In this document: piece after piece, positions 8,985 to 17,804 of the stretch
How positions within the stretch are numbered: position 1 is the first letter of the stretch
How the letters are laid out: each line of letters starts with the position of its first letter
Assembly: GCA_020635675.1 (NCBI GenBank)
Contig: JACJZJ010000005.1
Span: 1 to 64,000, forward strand
Source of the DNA: Flavobacteriales bacterium
GTDB lineage: Bacteria > Bacteroidota > Bacteroidia > Flavobacteriales_F > PHOS-HE28
Reading direction: 5' to 3'
Length of the DNA stretch: 64,000 bases
Notes under the pieces: model-generated
Databases searched by the model: none
Seen by the model: the letters and a program-made list of their open reading frames with translations, nothing else
Told to the model about the DNA's origin: nothing
Position numbers and translations under genes: made by a program

Positions 8985-10427
8985 ATGCAGCCACGCCGCC
9001 TACTTCTGCCGCTACTTGTGATCTGGTCGCTCTCCGCTGTGCCATGCATGGGCCAGCAAGGCGAATGGCGGACCTATACCACGAAGGACGGTCTGCTGGA
9101 CGATGCGCTCGAGGTGTACAACGTCCATGTCGACCCAGAAGGCCAGGTCTGGTTCATCACGGACAGGGGAGTGAATGTCTTCGACGGTGCTTCATGGCGT
9201 TCTTACACGGAAAAGAACGGTCTGATCGGCAGGAAGATCTCCTGCTCGCTGTTGGACAGCAAGGGCCGCATTTGGGTGGGCTCCTATACGAACGAGCTCG
9301 GGGATGGTGGTATATCCATCTTCGACGAAGGGGAATGGCGGTCGTACAGGCGCTCCGAAGGATTTTTCAAGGCCGCTCATCCCCGGCTCCTCGTCGAAGA
9401 TCCGCAGGGACGGGTGTGGGTGGCGACGTCCACGATCCCGGGCAGCTATACCGCGGGGATGGCCGCCTCTGCACTATCCGGTGTCACCCCTTTCGCGGGT
9501 CTGGTCTATTCGGGCCTTGTGCTTGCTGTTTCCAGATCGGGGCTCTCCATGTTCTCGAATGACACATGGACCAATTTCGACAAGGTGGGACCTGAACCTC
9601 CTTTCGACTATGTAAGACGCCTGGTGGAGGACAAGAAAGGCCGGGTCTGGTTCACCACCGACAAGGACAAATTGTTCTGTTACGATGGGCATGCGTTCAT
9701 CGCCCCGAGCGCAAAGGAGGGCTATGTCCAGTGCGAGATCCGCGATATCATGGTCGACAGCCGGAAGAACCTGTGGATCGCCTCCCAGAACAGGGTGATG
9801 ATGTACGATGGAGACCGGTGGACGGTGTTCAAGATGCGCGTGATCGGCGACCTGCTCGCTTTGACCTCGCTCCGGATCCATGAGGACCGGAAGGGGGAGA
9901 TCATCGTGACCGGCATGGAGGGCATCGCTGTGTACGATGGCAGCAAATGGCGATCCTTCGATCTTGAGAACAAGGGGGCCTATTCCCCCTCCGACATGGA
10001 GACCTACCATTCGATGTTCGACGCGAAAGGTGATCTCTGGGTCTACTGGAACAACAATTTCGGGCATTATGATGGAGCCACATGGAAGCAGGTCTGGCGA
10101 AAGCTGGATTCGCGCTTCTACATCGACAAACACGATCGCATCTGGGTGCCTGGAAAGAAGGGTCTCGAGGTGCACCGCGATGGGAAATGGGAGACGTTCA
10201 AGGAGTACCGGGATATCTATGGCTTCGTGGAGGACGGGAAGGGCAACGTCTGGGGTGGATCGAACGATGGCTTGCTCTACTTCGATGGCGTGGAAATGGA
10301 TCGGCTGGGGGCCGGCAGTGGGATACCCTCATCCCGCACACGATTCGTGACGGTCGATGCGCAGGGCAATGTCTGGGTCGGCACTGACGCAGGGATCAGC
10401 CGTTTCCAGTATGCAGATCAACATTGA
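8985..10427 (+). CDS. Secreted two-component-regulator-type (Reg_prop) beta-propeller protein
   Basis: The start at 8985 gives a signal peptide to about residue 25 (ending C-M-G-Q-Q). The 480-residue mature part is a run of repeats of the form D-x-x-G-x-V/I-W-F/V followed by Y-D-G-x-x-W, typical of the sensor propellers in hybrid two-component systems. Unlike those proteins it stops after the propeller: no transmembrane helix, Y_Y_Y domain, kinase or DNA-binding domain follows, and no T9SS tail is evident. It could be a stand-alone ligand-binding propeller in the periplasm or outside the cell. I see no neighbouring partner kinase. Confidence 0.85.
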   Translation: MQPRRLLLPLLVIWSLSAVPCMGQQGEWRTYTTKDGLLDDALEVYNVHVDPEGQVWFITDRGVNVFDGASWRSYTEKNGLIGRKISCSLLDSKGRIWVGSYTNELGDGGISIFDEGEWRSYRRSEGFFKAAHPRLLVEDPQGRVWVATSTIPGSYTAGMAASALSGVTPFAGLVYSGLVLAVSRSGLSMFSNDTWTNFDKVGPEPPFDYVRRLVEDKKGRVWFTTDKDKLFCYDGHAFIAPSAKEGYVQCEIRDIMVDSRKNLWIASQNRVMMYDGDRWTVFKMRVIGDLLALTSLRIHEDRKGEIIVTGMEGIAVYDGSKWRSFDLENKGAYSPSDMETYHSMFDAKGDLWVYWNNNFGHYDGATWKQVWRKLDSRFYIDKHDRIWVPGKKGLEVHRDGKWETFKEYRDIYGFVEDGKGNVWGGSNDGLLYFDGVEMDRLGAGSGIPSSRTRFVTVDAQGNVWVGTDAGISRFQYADQH

Positions 10428-10478
10428 CCGCAAGTCCCTGACGCACCTGCACACGACCCGGCGCCCCGGTCGGGCATG

Positions 10479-12716
10479 CTAGTCCCGCACTATACGCACC
10501 GACCAGGGCCGGTCCGTGCCACGGATCAGATAGGTCCCGGCCAGCAGGTCGTGCAGGTCGATGACGATCCGATCGCCCGCGGCCTTCAGTTGACGGACCA
10601 TTCGCCCTTGCGCATCAAGCACCATGAGCCCATGCGACCCGCCTTCCGCGAATTCGAGCGTAACGGCATCATGTGTGGGGTTCGGGGCGACGCGCGGACC
10701 CTCCGTGATCGGTCCCTGGATCGCGGTGGGCAGGTAGATCAAAGGAGCACTGGGCGCACTGACGCAGCCCAGGATATCCGTCACGACGACGGTATAGGTC
10801 CCAGGCAGGGTGGGGGTGATGCAGGCCGCGGTGTCGCCGGGAAGGGCTTGACCATCGAGGTACCATTGCATCATGGGCTGCACACCGGTGCAAAATTGCG
10901 AACCCAGGTCCAGCACGGCTGGAACGGTCGGCGTGGCCGGGCATTGCAGCGGCGCGCGGTACACATCGCCGTAGCGCCCCACGGCGATCAGGGCGCCGTC
11001 GACCAGGGTCGCATCACCGATCACCGCATCAAAAGGCTCGGGCACCAGGTTGTACCAGTTGTCGCCGCCATCCACGGTTCGCACCACCTGACCGGAGACG
11101 GACACGGCGTACCCGGTGTCGGGATCGCTGAAGAAGATGCTGCAGGAGTACTGCGGGATCCCGCCCATGTAGGTCCAGGTCTGGCCTCCGTCCGTGGTGC
11201 GGTGCCCACTGCCGTATCCCGCGATGAAGCCCAGGGTGTCGTTCAGGAAGAAAATGCTCTGGATGTCGGCAGTGGTCGGACTGGTGAGGGGTTGCCACGT
11301 CACGCCACTGTCCGTGGTCTTCTGCAACGATCCTCCCTCGCCGCCGCAATACCCGACCAGATCGTTCACGAAGTAGAGGTCGAAGACGTTGCCGGTCGCA
11401 GTGTGGTCCCAGGTCGAGCCCGCATTGGTCGTCCGGTAGCAGCCGGCGTTCACGTAGCCGCCCGCCACGATCGCCGTGCTGGCATCGAACGCCCACACGC
11501 TGCGGATCGCCACGCTGGGACCGGCGTGGTTGACCGTGGATGCGAAGAAATCGGTGGTGCTCCGGTTCGCCCCGCTGCCACCGCCGATCCAGCCCACGCC
11601 GTCCGGGCGCAGGTGTACGCCCAGCCATTGTGCGTTGCCCGCGGCCACATCGGTCCAGTGCCGGCCGCCGTCCTCCGTGCGCATCACGCCGTTCTCCAGA
11701 CCGCCGCTGGTCAGCCAGCCCGCCGAAGCGCCATGCTGGTCATCCCCGAAGCTGACCTTGTTCAACCTGGTATGCCATGTGCCGATCTGCACCGGCTGCC
11801 AGGTGATGGCATCGTCCACCGTGCGGTACACGCGGCCTTTGCCGACCAGCAGGCCGATGCCGCTGTCGTCCAGCCAGGCACCGTACAGGTCCAGTGGATC
11901 GAGCGAGGCTACAAACCAGTTCACGCCCTGGTCGATGCTGCGCAGCACCGTGCCCCAGGCACCCATCGCCAGCACCGTGCTGCCGTGGACATGGAGGCCC
12001 AGCAGGCTCTGCGCGGTGGGGGAGGTGACGTAGTTCCACGTATCGCCACCGTCGGTCGTGCGGATGATGTCGCCGCCAATGCCCACGCCGATCCCGGTCA
12101 GGGCATTGAAGAAATGCAGGCCACGGATGCTGATGGTACCTGGTGGTGTCAGCGGGTCCCATGTCGCGCCACCGTCCTCGGTGCGCAACAGGATGCTGCC
12201 GGTCGCTGCGGCGAAGCCAAGTTGGTCATCCACGAAATGGAGCGCCGTGATCGCGTTCGTGGTACCGCTCGTCTGCTGGGTCCAGGTGGCGCCACCGTCG
12301 ATAGTGCGGAAGAGCTTGCCCGTCTGGCTGCCCGACCAGCCCAGCGTATCGTTCACGAACGCCAGGCAGGCGATGTTGCCGTAGGTCGGTTGGTACACCG
12401 AACTGGCCGTGGCCCAACCGTCGGAGGTGCGGTAGAACCGCCCCGAGTTCGCCCCGATGATCCCGCGCTGGTCGTCCCACATCCATAGGGTCTGTGGCTT
12501 GTCGGTCAGGTTGTAGGGCATCCGCTGCCAGCTGTCCCCGGCATCCGTGGTCTTCAACACGAAGCCCAGCACCCGATCGATCGTGAATCCGGTGGTGGGG
12601 CTCACCAACTGCACCGAAGGCAGTTCGCTGCGCGTCTTCACAGGGGTGACGAGTTGCCATTGCTGGGCACGCAGGGGGAACGTGATCGACAGGAGAACGA
12701 AAGGGAGGATGCGCAT
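10479..12716 (-). CDS. Ycf48-like BNR-repeat T9SS cargo protein
   Basis: The 745-residue protein has a signal peptide (to about residue 18) and about 13 copies of an Asp-box-like repeat, T-x-D-G-G-x-T-W with variants, spaced about 40 residues apart. This is the propeller pattern of photosystem II assembly factor Ycf48 and of sialidase-like folds, here without catalytic residues I can identify. An Ig-like or PKD-like segment with paired Cys lies near residues 585-655. The C-terminal 80 residues form a type-A T9SS sorting domain (V-A-P-N-P-T-H-D-A-V, then L-L-A-G-T-Y-L-I-R-G). It is likely a surface protein of binding or structural function. Confidence 0.87.
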   Translation of the reverse strand: MRILPFVLLSITFPLRAQQWQLVTPVKTRSELPSVQLVSPTTGFTIDRVLGFVLKTTDAGDSWQRMPYNLTDKPQTLWMWDDQRGIIGANSGRFYRTSDGWATASSVYQPTYGNIACLAFVNDTLGWSGSQTGKLFRTIDGGATWTQQTSGTTNAITALHFVDDQLGFAAATGSILLRTEDGGATWDPLTPPGTISIRGLHFFNALTGIGVGIGGDIIRTTDGGDTWNYVTSPTAQSLLGLHVHGSTVLAMGAWGTVLRSIDQGVNWFVASLDPLDLYGAWLDDSGIGLLVGKGRVYRTVDDAITWQPVQIGTWHTRLNKVSFGDDQHGASAGWLTSGGLENGVMRTEDGGRHWTDVAAGNAQWLGVHLRPDGVGWIGGGSGANRSTTDFFASTVNHAGPSVAIRSVWAFDASTAIVAGGYVNAGCYRTTNAGSTWDHTATGNVFDLYFVNDLVGYCGGEGGSLQKTTDSGVTWQPLTSPTTADIQSIFFLNDTLGFIAGYGSGHRTTDGGQTWTYMGGIPQYSCSIFFSDPDTGYAVSVSGQVVRTVDGGDNWYNLVPEPFDAVIGDATLVDGALIAVGRYGDVYRAPLQCPATPTVPAVLDLGSQFCTGVQPMMQWYLDGQALPGDTAACITPTLPGTYTVVVTDILGCVSAPSAPLIYLPTAIQGPITEGPRVAPNPTHDAVTLEFAEGGSHGLMVLDAQGRMVRQLKAAGDRIVIDLHDLLAGTYLIRGTDRPWSVRIVRD

Positions 12717-12794
12717 GATGCAAAGATCGGGCGCGGACGGGGTGCGCGGCCGACCGGCGTTGCACTTGGCCGGAGCACCACTTAATTTTCCTCG

Positions 12795-14552
12795 ATGATC
12801 ACCGCCCCACGTCGTCAGGCCCTGGTCGGGTACATGCTACTGGCGCTCGGCCTATCCGCCCAGGACTGTTCCATTCCATTCACCACGCCGCTTTATGCCA
12901 CCACGCAGGCGCTGAACCTGCTCTACGGATCGACCACGCGATACGATGGCGGTACCGAGGAACTCCGCTTGAACCTGTTCAAACCAGTGGGCGATGGTCA
13001 GGTCCAGCGTCCTTTGGTGGTGCTGGTGCATGGTGGCGGGTTCTGGGACGGTGACCGCAGTGATCTCAACGCCTTGTGCGCCGAGTTCGCGAGCATGGGA
13101 TGGGCCGCTGCCACGGTGAGCTACCGCCTCGACTTCTATGGCACCTGGCTCCTTGGACCACCTTGGACCTATGATGAGGCCGAAGTGATCCGTGCCGCCT
13201 ACCGCGCCCAACAGGATGTGCGCGGTGCCGTGCGCTTCCTGAAGGCCAGGCACCTGCAGGACAGCACCAGCACCGCCAACGTGGTGCTGATGGGCTTCAG
13301 CGCCGGTGCCATCGCCTGTCTGCATGCCGGTTATGTGGACGATCCTTCGGAGAAGCCGGCCGCATGCAACGCCATCGGCGACGTCGTGCACCTCTTCACG
13401 CATTACGCACGACCCGACCTCGGACCGATCGAAGGCACGCTGAACCTCAACGGCTGGAATGACGAAGCACTTGCGGTAGCCTCATGCTACGGAGGGATCA
13501 TCGACACAAGCTTCATATCCGCGCCGCTCGAACCCGCGCTCTACACCTACCACCAGACCGGTGATCCGGTCGTGGGTTGCGGCTACCAGCAGGGGCTGTG
13601 GGGCATGCCGCTCGGCGTAAGCAGTGGCTACCCCTGGCTCTACGGATCCTGCGCCATCGACCCCCGTGTGCAGCATCTCGATCCGCCCTCAGGACGCTAT
13701 CTGTTCCATCCCTACAACGGTGGCACGCATGGCGTGCACGATGAGCCGTTGATCTATGGAGAGGCACGTCAGTTCCTGCGGGAACTTTTCTGCAGCTATG
13801 CCGGCCTGCAGGTCAGTGCGCGTGTCTTCCTCGAAGGGCCCTATGATGCGGATACAGGCCTGATGCGCGACGACCTGCGCACGCAGGGCTTCCTACCCCT
13901 GGACGACCCTTATCCCGCCCTCGGCTATGTGCATGCGGATGCGGGTAGCAATGGACCGGTGGCAACCGGCGTACTGGCCGTCACCGGCAATGATGCCATC
14001 GTGGATCGCGTTGTGCTGGAATTGCGTGACGCCACGGATCCGGCCGTCGTGGTCGGATCGCGCAGCGTGCTTTTGCAGCGTGATGGGGACATCGTGGACC
14101 TGGATGGCGTATCGCCCGTGACCTTCACCCTACCGCCCGGCGACTATCACGTGGCCGTTCGGCATCGCAACCATCTGGGTTGCATGACGGTCGGGATCCG
14201 CACGCTGAGCGCGACACCCACCCTGGTGGATCTCACGGACCCGGGCACACTGACCTATGGTACGGAAGCACGCATTTCATCCGGAGGCATCCATCCGGCG
14301 GAAATGCTCTGGGCGGGCGACGTGACGTTCAATAGTGATGTGACCTACACCGGTGCGTCCAATGACCGTGACCCCATCCTGGTGGCCATCGGCGGAGCAG
14401 TGCCTACGGCCACGGTGGCCGGCTATTTCCAAGAGGACGTGGACATGGACGGCCTCGTGAAATACGCGGGAACGGCCAATGACCGCGATCCCATACTTGT
14501 GAACATCGGTGGAACGATCCCCACTGCCTCACGGAGCGAGCAATTGCCTTGA
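12795..14552 (+). CDS. Secreted alpha/beta hydrolase with C-terminal E-Q-L-P module
   Basis: The 585-residue protein has a signal peptide to about residue 22. It then has an esterase/lipase alpha/beta-hydrolase domain: oxyanion-type H-G-G-G at residues 79-82, nucleophile elbow G-F-S-A-G at 167-171 (Ser169), and a likely catalytic His in G-T-H-G-V-H near 311-315. From residue 341 on (13815-14552) it carries the same module as the protein at 2-1891, with two dockerin-like loops and terminal S-E-Q-L-P. Its catalytic domain is paralogous to the hydrolase at 21172-22383. The substrate is unknown; a carboxylester is the reasonable guess. Confidence 0.88.
   Translation: MITAPRRQALVGYMLLALGLSAQDCSIPFTTPLYATTQALNLLYGSTTRYDGGTEELRLNLFKPVGDGQVQRPLVVLVHGGGFWDGDRSDLNALCAEFASMGWAAATVSYRLDFYGTWLLGPPWTYDEAEVIRAAYRAQQDVRGAVRFLKARHLQDSTSTANVVLMGFSAGAIACLHAGYVDDPSEKPAACNAIGDVVHLFTHYARPDLGPIEGTLNLNGWNDEALAVASCYGGIIDTSFISAPLEPALYTYHQTGDPVVGCGYQQGLWGMPLGVSSGYPWLYGSCAIDPRVQHLDPPSGRYLFHPYNGGTHGVHDEPLIYGEARQFLRELFCSYAGLQVSARVFLEGPYDADTGLMRDDLRTQGFLPLDDPYPALGYVHADAGSNGPVATGVLAVTGNDAIVDRVVLELRDATDPAVVVGSRSVLLQRDGDIVDLDGVSPVTFTLPPGDYHVAVRHRNHLGCMTVGIRTLSATPTLVDLTDPGTLTYGTEARISSGGIHPAEMLWAGDVTFNSDVTYTGASNDRDPILVAIGGAVPTATVAGYFQEDVDMDGLVKYAGTANDRDPILVNIGGTIPTASRSEQLP
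13815..14552 (+). repeat. E-Q-L-P C-terminal module, copy 2
   Basis: This second copy of the module at 1148-1891 is about 245 residues. Its loops read D-V-T-F-N-S-D-V-T-Y and D-V-D-M-D-G-L-V-K-Y, each followed by N-D-R-D-P-I-L-V. The boundary with the hydrolase domain is sharp, which shows that the module is a separable unit. Confidence 0.85.
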
Positions 14553-14636
14553 TCGCCACCGCCGTTCCCCGATCCGTGCGTCACCTTTTCCCGTACGGTA
14601 CGTTATAGGGATGGGCACACATGCCCGGCCTGTCCC

Positions 14637-15179
14637 ATGGCCCTGCACATCAGCTACAAACCCGGTGAGCAGCAATCGCTGCAGGCGGCCCGGTATTTCC
14701 ACGAAGCGGTCGAAGGTCTGGTGGCTACCATGGTGGAAGGCCTTGACCGGAACGAATACACCATACCCGCCAGTGAGGGTGCCGGGCTGCTGCTCAGGAT
14801 CTGGAGCGCCGATGCACTGGACGACGAGCGCCTGCACGACCTGTTCGATCGCATCCTGGCCGTCCGCGCCGACCTGCAGAAGCTACGCGAAACGCCCGAT
14901 GACCCGCAGTGTGTGGTGCCGATCGCCACCAATTGGCTTGCAGAACATCTGGGCGGGGCAGACCTCTATCTGGAATTGTCGCTGGAACTGGACGGTGAAG
15001 CGGCGCCAACGCCCGAGTTCTCCATGGCACTGATGCGGGGGCGCAGCGTGATGATCAGCACGGATACCTTGTTCTTCAGCTGGCTCGAACGTGATGTGTT
15101 CGGCTTGACGCTGGCGGGCCATGGCAGCTATTTGCTGGAGGTGGTCGAAGAGCAGCAACGGTGGCCGAAAGCGTCCTGA
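14637..15179 (+). CDS. Hypothetical cytoplasmic protein
   Basis: The 180-residue protein has no signal peptide and no membrane segment. Its first half is predicted helical (Q-A-A-R-Y-F-H-E-A-V-E-G-L-V) and its second half mixed, with many acidic residues. I do not recognise a family. Codon use matches the neighbouring genes, which supports real coding. It lies 67 bp upstream of the LLM-class oxidoreductase on the same strand and may share its transcript. Confidence 0.65.
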   Translation: MALHISYKPGEQQSLQAARYFHEAVEGLVATMVEGLDRNEYTIPASEGAGLLLRIWSADALDDERLHDLFDRILAVRADLQKLRETPDDPQCVVPIATNWLAEHLGGADLYLELSLELDGEAAPTPEFSMALMRGRSVMISTDTLFFSWLERDVFGLTLAGHGSYLLEVVEEQQRWPKAS

Positions 15180-15246
15180 TCGCTCGGCAACCTCACGCGC
15201 CGACGGATCCACGCAGCTCGGAGCGACCGCCGGTACCTTCGCGCCC

Positions 15247-16272
15247 ATGGCTATCGAACTGGGGCTGGACACTTTCGGTGATGTCACCATGGACGCGGAT
15301 GGAAAGCCGCTCTCCCAGGCGTTGGTACTGCGGAACGTGGTGGCCGAGGCGGAGCTGGCAGACCGCATGGGCCTGGACTTCTTTGGCGTGGGCGAGCATC
15401 ATCGTGCGGACTTCGCGGTGAGCGCACCCGAGGTGGTGCTGGCCGCGATCGCTTCACGCACCGTGCGGATCCGACTGGGTTCCGCCGTCACCGTGCTCAG
15501 TTCCGACGACCCCGTGCGGGTCTACCAGCGTTTTGCCACACTCGATGCACTCTCGAACGGACGCGCGGAGGTGATCATCGGACGCGGTTCGTTCACGGAG
15601 TCCTTTCCACTGTTCGGTTTCGATCTGGACCAGTACGATGTGCTGTTCGATGAACGTCTCGAGCTTTTTGCGGAACTCCTGAAGGAGGGACCCGTCACCT
15701 GGAGCGGCACGACCCGGGCATCCCTTGACCGGCAGCGCGTTCACCCATCAACGACCTCGGGCCGGCTGCCCGTCTGGGTGGGAGTAGGGGGCACACCCGC
15801 GTCCGTGGCACGTGCGGCTCGCTACGGATTCCCTCTCATGCTGGCCATCATCGGCGGCGATCCCCTGCAATTCCGTCCGTTCGTCGACCTCTTCCATCGC
15901 GCGCTCTCCGAGGCGGGTCGTGAAGCATTACCCATCGGAGCCCACTCCCCGGGTCATGTGGCGGCCACGGACGAACAGGCGAAGGAGGAACTGTGGCCCC
16001 ACTTCGCGGCGATGTACGAACGCATCGGCCGCGAACGCGGCTGGGGCAGGTTCACCAGGGAGGCCTACGAACAACTGGCCGGCCCGAGCGGGGCGCTGTG
16101 CGTGGGATCACCCGATACTGTGGCCCGGAAGATCGTCCGCACCGTGAAGGCCCTCGGGCTGTCCCGTTTCGATATGAAGTACAGTGCGGGCACCCTTCCA
16201 CATGAAAAGTTGATGGCCAGCATCGAACTCTTCGGAAGCGAGGTGGCACCGCAGGTGCGTGGATCGATCTGA
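15247..16272 (+). CDS. LLM-class (luciferase-like) flavin-dependent oxidoreductase
   Basis: The 341-residue protein has the bacterial-luciferase TIM-barrel pattern: M-A-I-E-L-G-L-D-T-F-G at the start, F-F-G-V-G-E-H-H near residue 45, G-S-A-V-T-V-L-S near 80, and V-G-V-G-G-T-P-A-S-V near 180. It should use reduced FMN (or F420) to oxidise a small organic substrate; the substrate cannot be read from sequence. I chose the start at 15247 because it opens the first barrel strand; the upstream frame is out of character. Confidence 0.9.
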   Translation: MAIELGLDTFGDVTMDADGKPLSQALVLRNVVAEAELADRMGLDFFGVGEHHRADFAVSAPEVVLAAIASRTVRIRLGSAVTVLSSDDPVRVYQRFATLDALSNGRAEVIIGRGSFTESFPLFGFDLDQYDVLFDERLELFAELLKEGPVTWSGTTRASLDRQRVHPSTTSGRLPVWVGVGGTPASVARAARYGFPLMLAIIGGDPLQFRPFVDLFHRALSEAGREALPIGAHSPGHVAATDEQAKEELWPHFAAMYERIGRERGWGRFTREAYEQLAGPSGALCVGSPDTVARKIVRTVKALGLSRFDMKYSAGTLPHEKLMASIELFGSEVAPQVRGSI

Positions 16273-16351
16273 TCGGTCCGTCGCCGGTCCCCGCGCATTC
16301 TCTCATCGAACTGGCCCCAAGCTTGTGGAAGGGTCGGGTAACAGGATACCC

Positions 16352-16876
16352 ATGACCGATAAGCACATTGAACAATTGCGGGAGGGCCATCGGCAACGCC
16401 GTAGCGCCATCAACGAACTGCACTTCACTTACAAGGGGTTGCAGCGCCTGTTGACCACAATGGTGAGGCGCCCGGGGAACGATGCCATTGCCGGGATCCT
16501 TCGTACGCAGATGGCACAGGACAGGACCGTGATGAACGACCTGGCACACGTGGCCATGGACCACGGTCAACCGCCCGTACCCAGCACCTGTGCCGTGGCC
16601 GATGCCCTGCTGGCCGAGGTCTACCACGCCGACCGGCAGGGTGCCATGGGCTATTCACGCATGGATGGCCTGCTGCAGGGGCTCAAGGCGGTGCGCATGC
16701 ATCTGCTCCGCACCTGGGAGCGATTGATCGAACAGGCACCGGCCGACATGCTCCCTCGATTTCGGGAAGTGGCCAGACGCCTTCAGGTCATGGAAGCGGA
16801 GCAACACCGCGTGCTGCTGGAGTACGAAGCACGCCTCCTTCGACCCGGGTCGACACAGGATCGGCTGACGGCCTGA
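16352..16876 (+). CDS. Helical-bundle hypothetical protein
   Basis: The 174-residue protein is almost entirely predicted helix, with heptad-like hydrophobics and His/Glu-rich faces (for example H-V-A-M-D-H near residue 70). A ferritin-like or DUF2383-like four-helix bundle would fit, but I cannot confirm metal ligands. There is no signal peptide. It sits 79 bp downstream of the LLM oxidoreductase on the same strand. The start at 16352 avoids overlap with that gene. Confidence 0.68.
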   Translation: MTDKHIEQLREGHRQRRSAINELHFTYKGLQRLLTTMVRRPGNDAIAGILRTQMAQDRTVMNDLAHVAMDHGQPPVPSTCAVADALLAEVYHADRQGAMGYSRMDGLLQGLKAVRMHLLRTWERLIEQAPADMLPRFREVARRLQVMEAEQHRVLLEYEARLLRPGSTQDRLTA

Positions 16877-16885
16877 GCTTGGAGG

Positions 16886-16905
16886 TCGGGGAAATACTTC
16901 CCCGA
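16886..16905 (+). terminator. Hairpin after the helical-bundle gene
   Basis: Eight-bp arms (16886-16893 and 16898-16905) with a four-base loop lie 9 bp past the stop codon. There is no T-run, so this may be a factor-dependent terminator or an mRNA-stabilising hairpin. Confidence 0.45.
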
Positions 16906-17056
16906 ACGCGAGGAAAATGTGCCACGATCCCGCCCGGAGCTTCTTCTACTGGCAGATCTAGATCTTCATCCCCCGGATCGTTTTCAACAACCTTCCGTTC
17001 ACGCATCGTAGGCCATCCATTGTTCCGGCTGGATCAGCAGGTCCGGCATATTCCCG

Positions 17057-17242
17057 CTATGGGGCGATCACATTCACGTTCTCATTGGTGGGCGTGGGTG
17101 CCGGTGCACGTCTGTCATCGCCTTCCTCTCGGAGCACCATCACAAGGATGCCTGTGATGATCACGATGAGCAGAATGAACCCGCGGATGTTCTGCATTCG
17201 CTGCCGTTGACGTTCGGTGTCAGAAGTGGGCGTATCGCTCAT
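17057..17242 (-). CDS. Small single-pass membrane protein
   Basis: This 61-residue protein has a charged N-terminus (E-R-Q-R-Q-R-M-Q-N), one strongly hydrophobic helix (G-F-I-L-L-I-V-I-I-T-G-I-L-V-M-V-L, about residues 21-37) and an Asp/Pro/Asn-rich tail. The layout is that of a real small inner-membrane protein rather than a random frame, but no family is recognised. It stands alone between plus-strand genes. Confidence 0.55.
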   Translation of the reverse strand: MSDTPTSDTERQRQRMQNIRGFILLIVIITGILVMVLREEGDDRRAPAPTPTNENVNVIAP

Positions 17243-17804
17243 TGCTCCGATCGGTCACAATGAGCGTGCCCCCGAACAAGAACGGACCGGCCGATCTCAG
17301 CAGGTGGTCAAGACACGCTGTGTTCGTCGAGGTTCGCCCGGTCCAGGGGCGCGTGATCCATGGAAAAGAGGTTTAAGCATGTTCCACGCTGCGCGATCTC
17401 CTTGGCCTGGCACAGGTGGAAATGCACGAAGTCCATCCAGTGGACCGCCTGCGATGGGTCCGATGCACGATCCGGCGGGTGCATCTCCACCTGGAAGAGC
17501 TTCGCCCTGTGGTCGATCGACCGGCTTTCCTGCCGATCTTTTGTCGAAAGGACCGCAGTGCACTGTTGAGCGACACGACTCATGCGTACAACTCGGCCCG
17601 GACCGTTCCTGCCGAGACCCCACGGATATCCGGTCCCTGGCGTTCCGGGAGAATGGTCTTCATGTGCATTTCAGGAAGTGATCGGTGCGGAGGCCGTTGT
17701 TGGGATGATCGAGCGAGGCCCGACCCTGGCAACGGAAGGTGATTTCGGTGGAAGGAATGTGTTCCAACGGTCCGCAGTGGATCTCATCGACGTGAAGGAC
17801 GCAA
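17243..17804. other. 562-bp stretch with coding-like but unrecognised sequence
   Basis: No known gene or RNA is visible. On the minus strand the frame at 17308-17583 has the third-position GC bias of neighbouring genes. A second minus frame ending at 17660 (C-V-L-H-V-D-E-I-H-C) also reads protein-like, but it runs into the plus gene at 17805. These may be remnants of one decayed gene. Confidence 0.4.
17308..17583 (-). CDS. Possible small hypothetical protein
   Basis: The frame encodes 91 residues with codon use like real genes, notably from residue 29 on (K-L-F-Q-V-E-M-H-P-P, V-H-W-M-D-F-V-H-F-H-L-C-Q). It is rich in His, Cys and Asp. No family, signal peptide or membrane helix is seen. A gene remnant is an equal possibility. 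Confidence 0.35.
   Translation of the reverse strand: MSRVAQQCTAVLSTKDRQESRSIDHRAKLFQVEMHPPDRASDPSQAVHWMDFVHFHLCQAKEIAQRGTCLNLFSMDHAPLDRANLDEHSVS

Noticed and set aside
10476..12488. Plus-strand open frame of 670 codons
   Set aside because: It is the antisense shadow of the BNR-repeat gene at 10479-12716. Its composition is Arg/His/Gln-rich and it has no recognisable domain.
17370..17390. Half-site similar to parS (T-G-T-T-C-C-A-C-G)
   Set aside because: The second half of the palindrome is missing, so it is not counted as parS.
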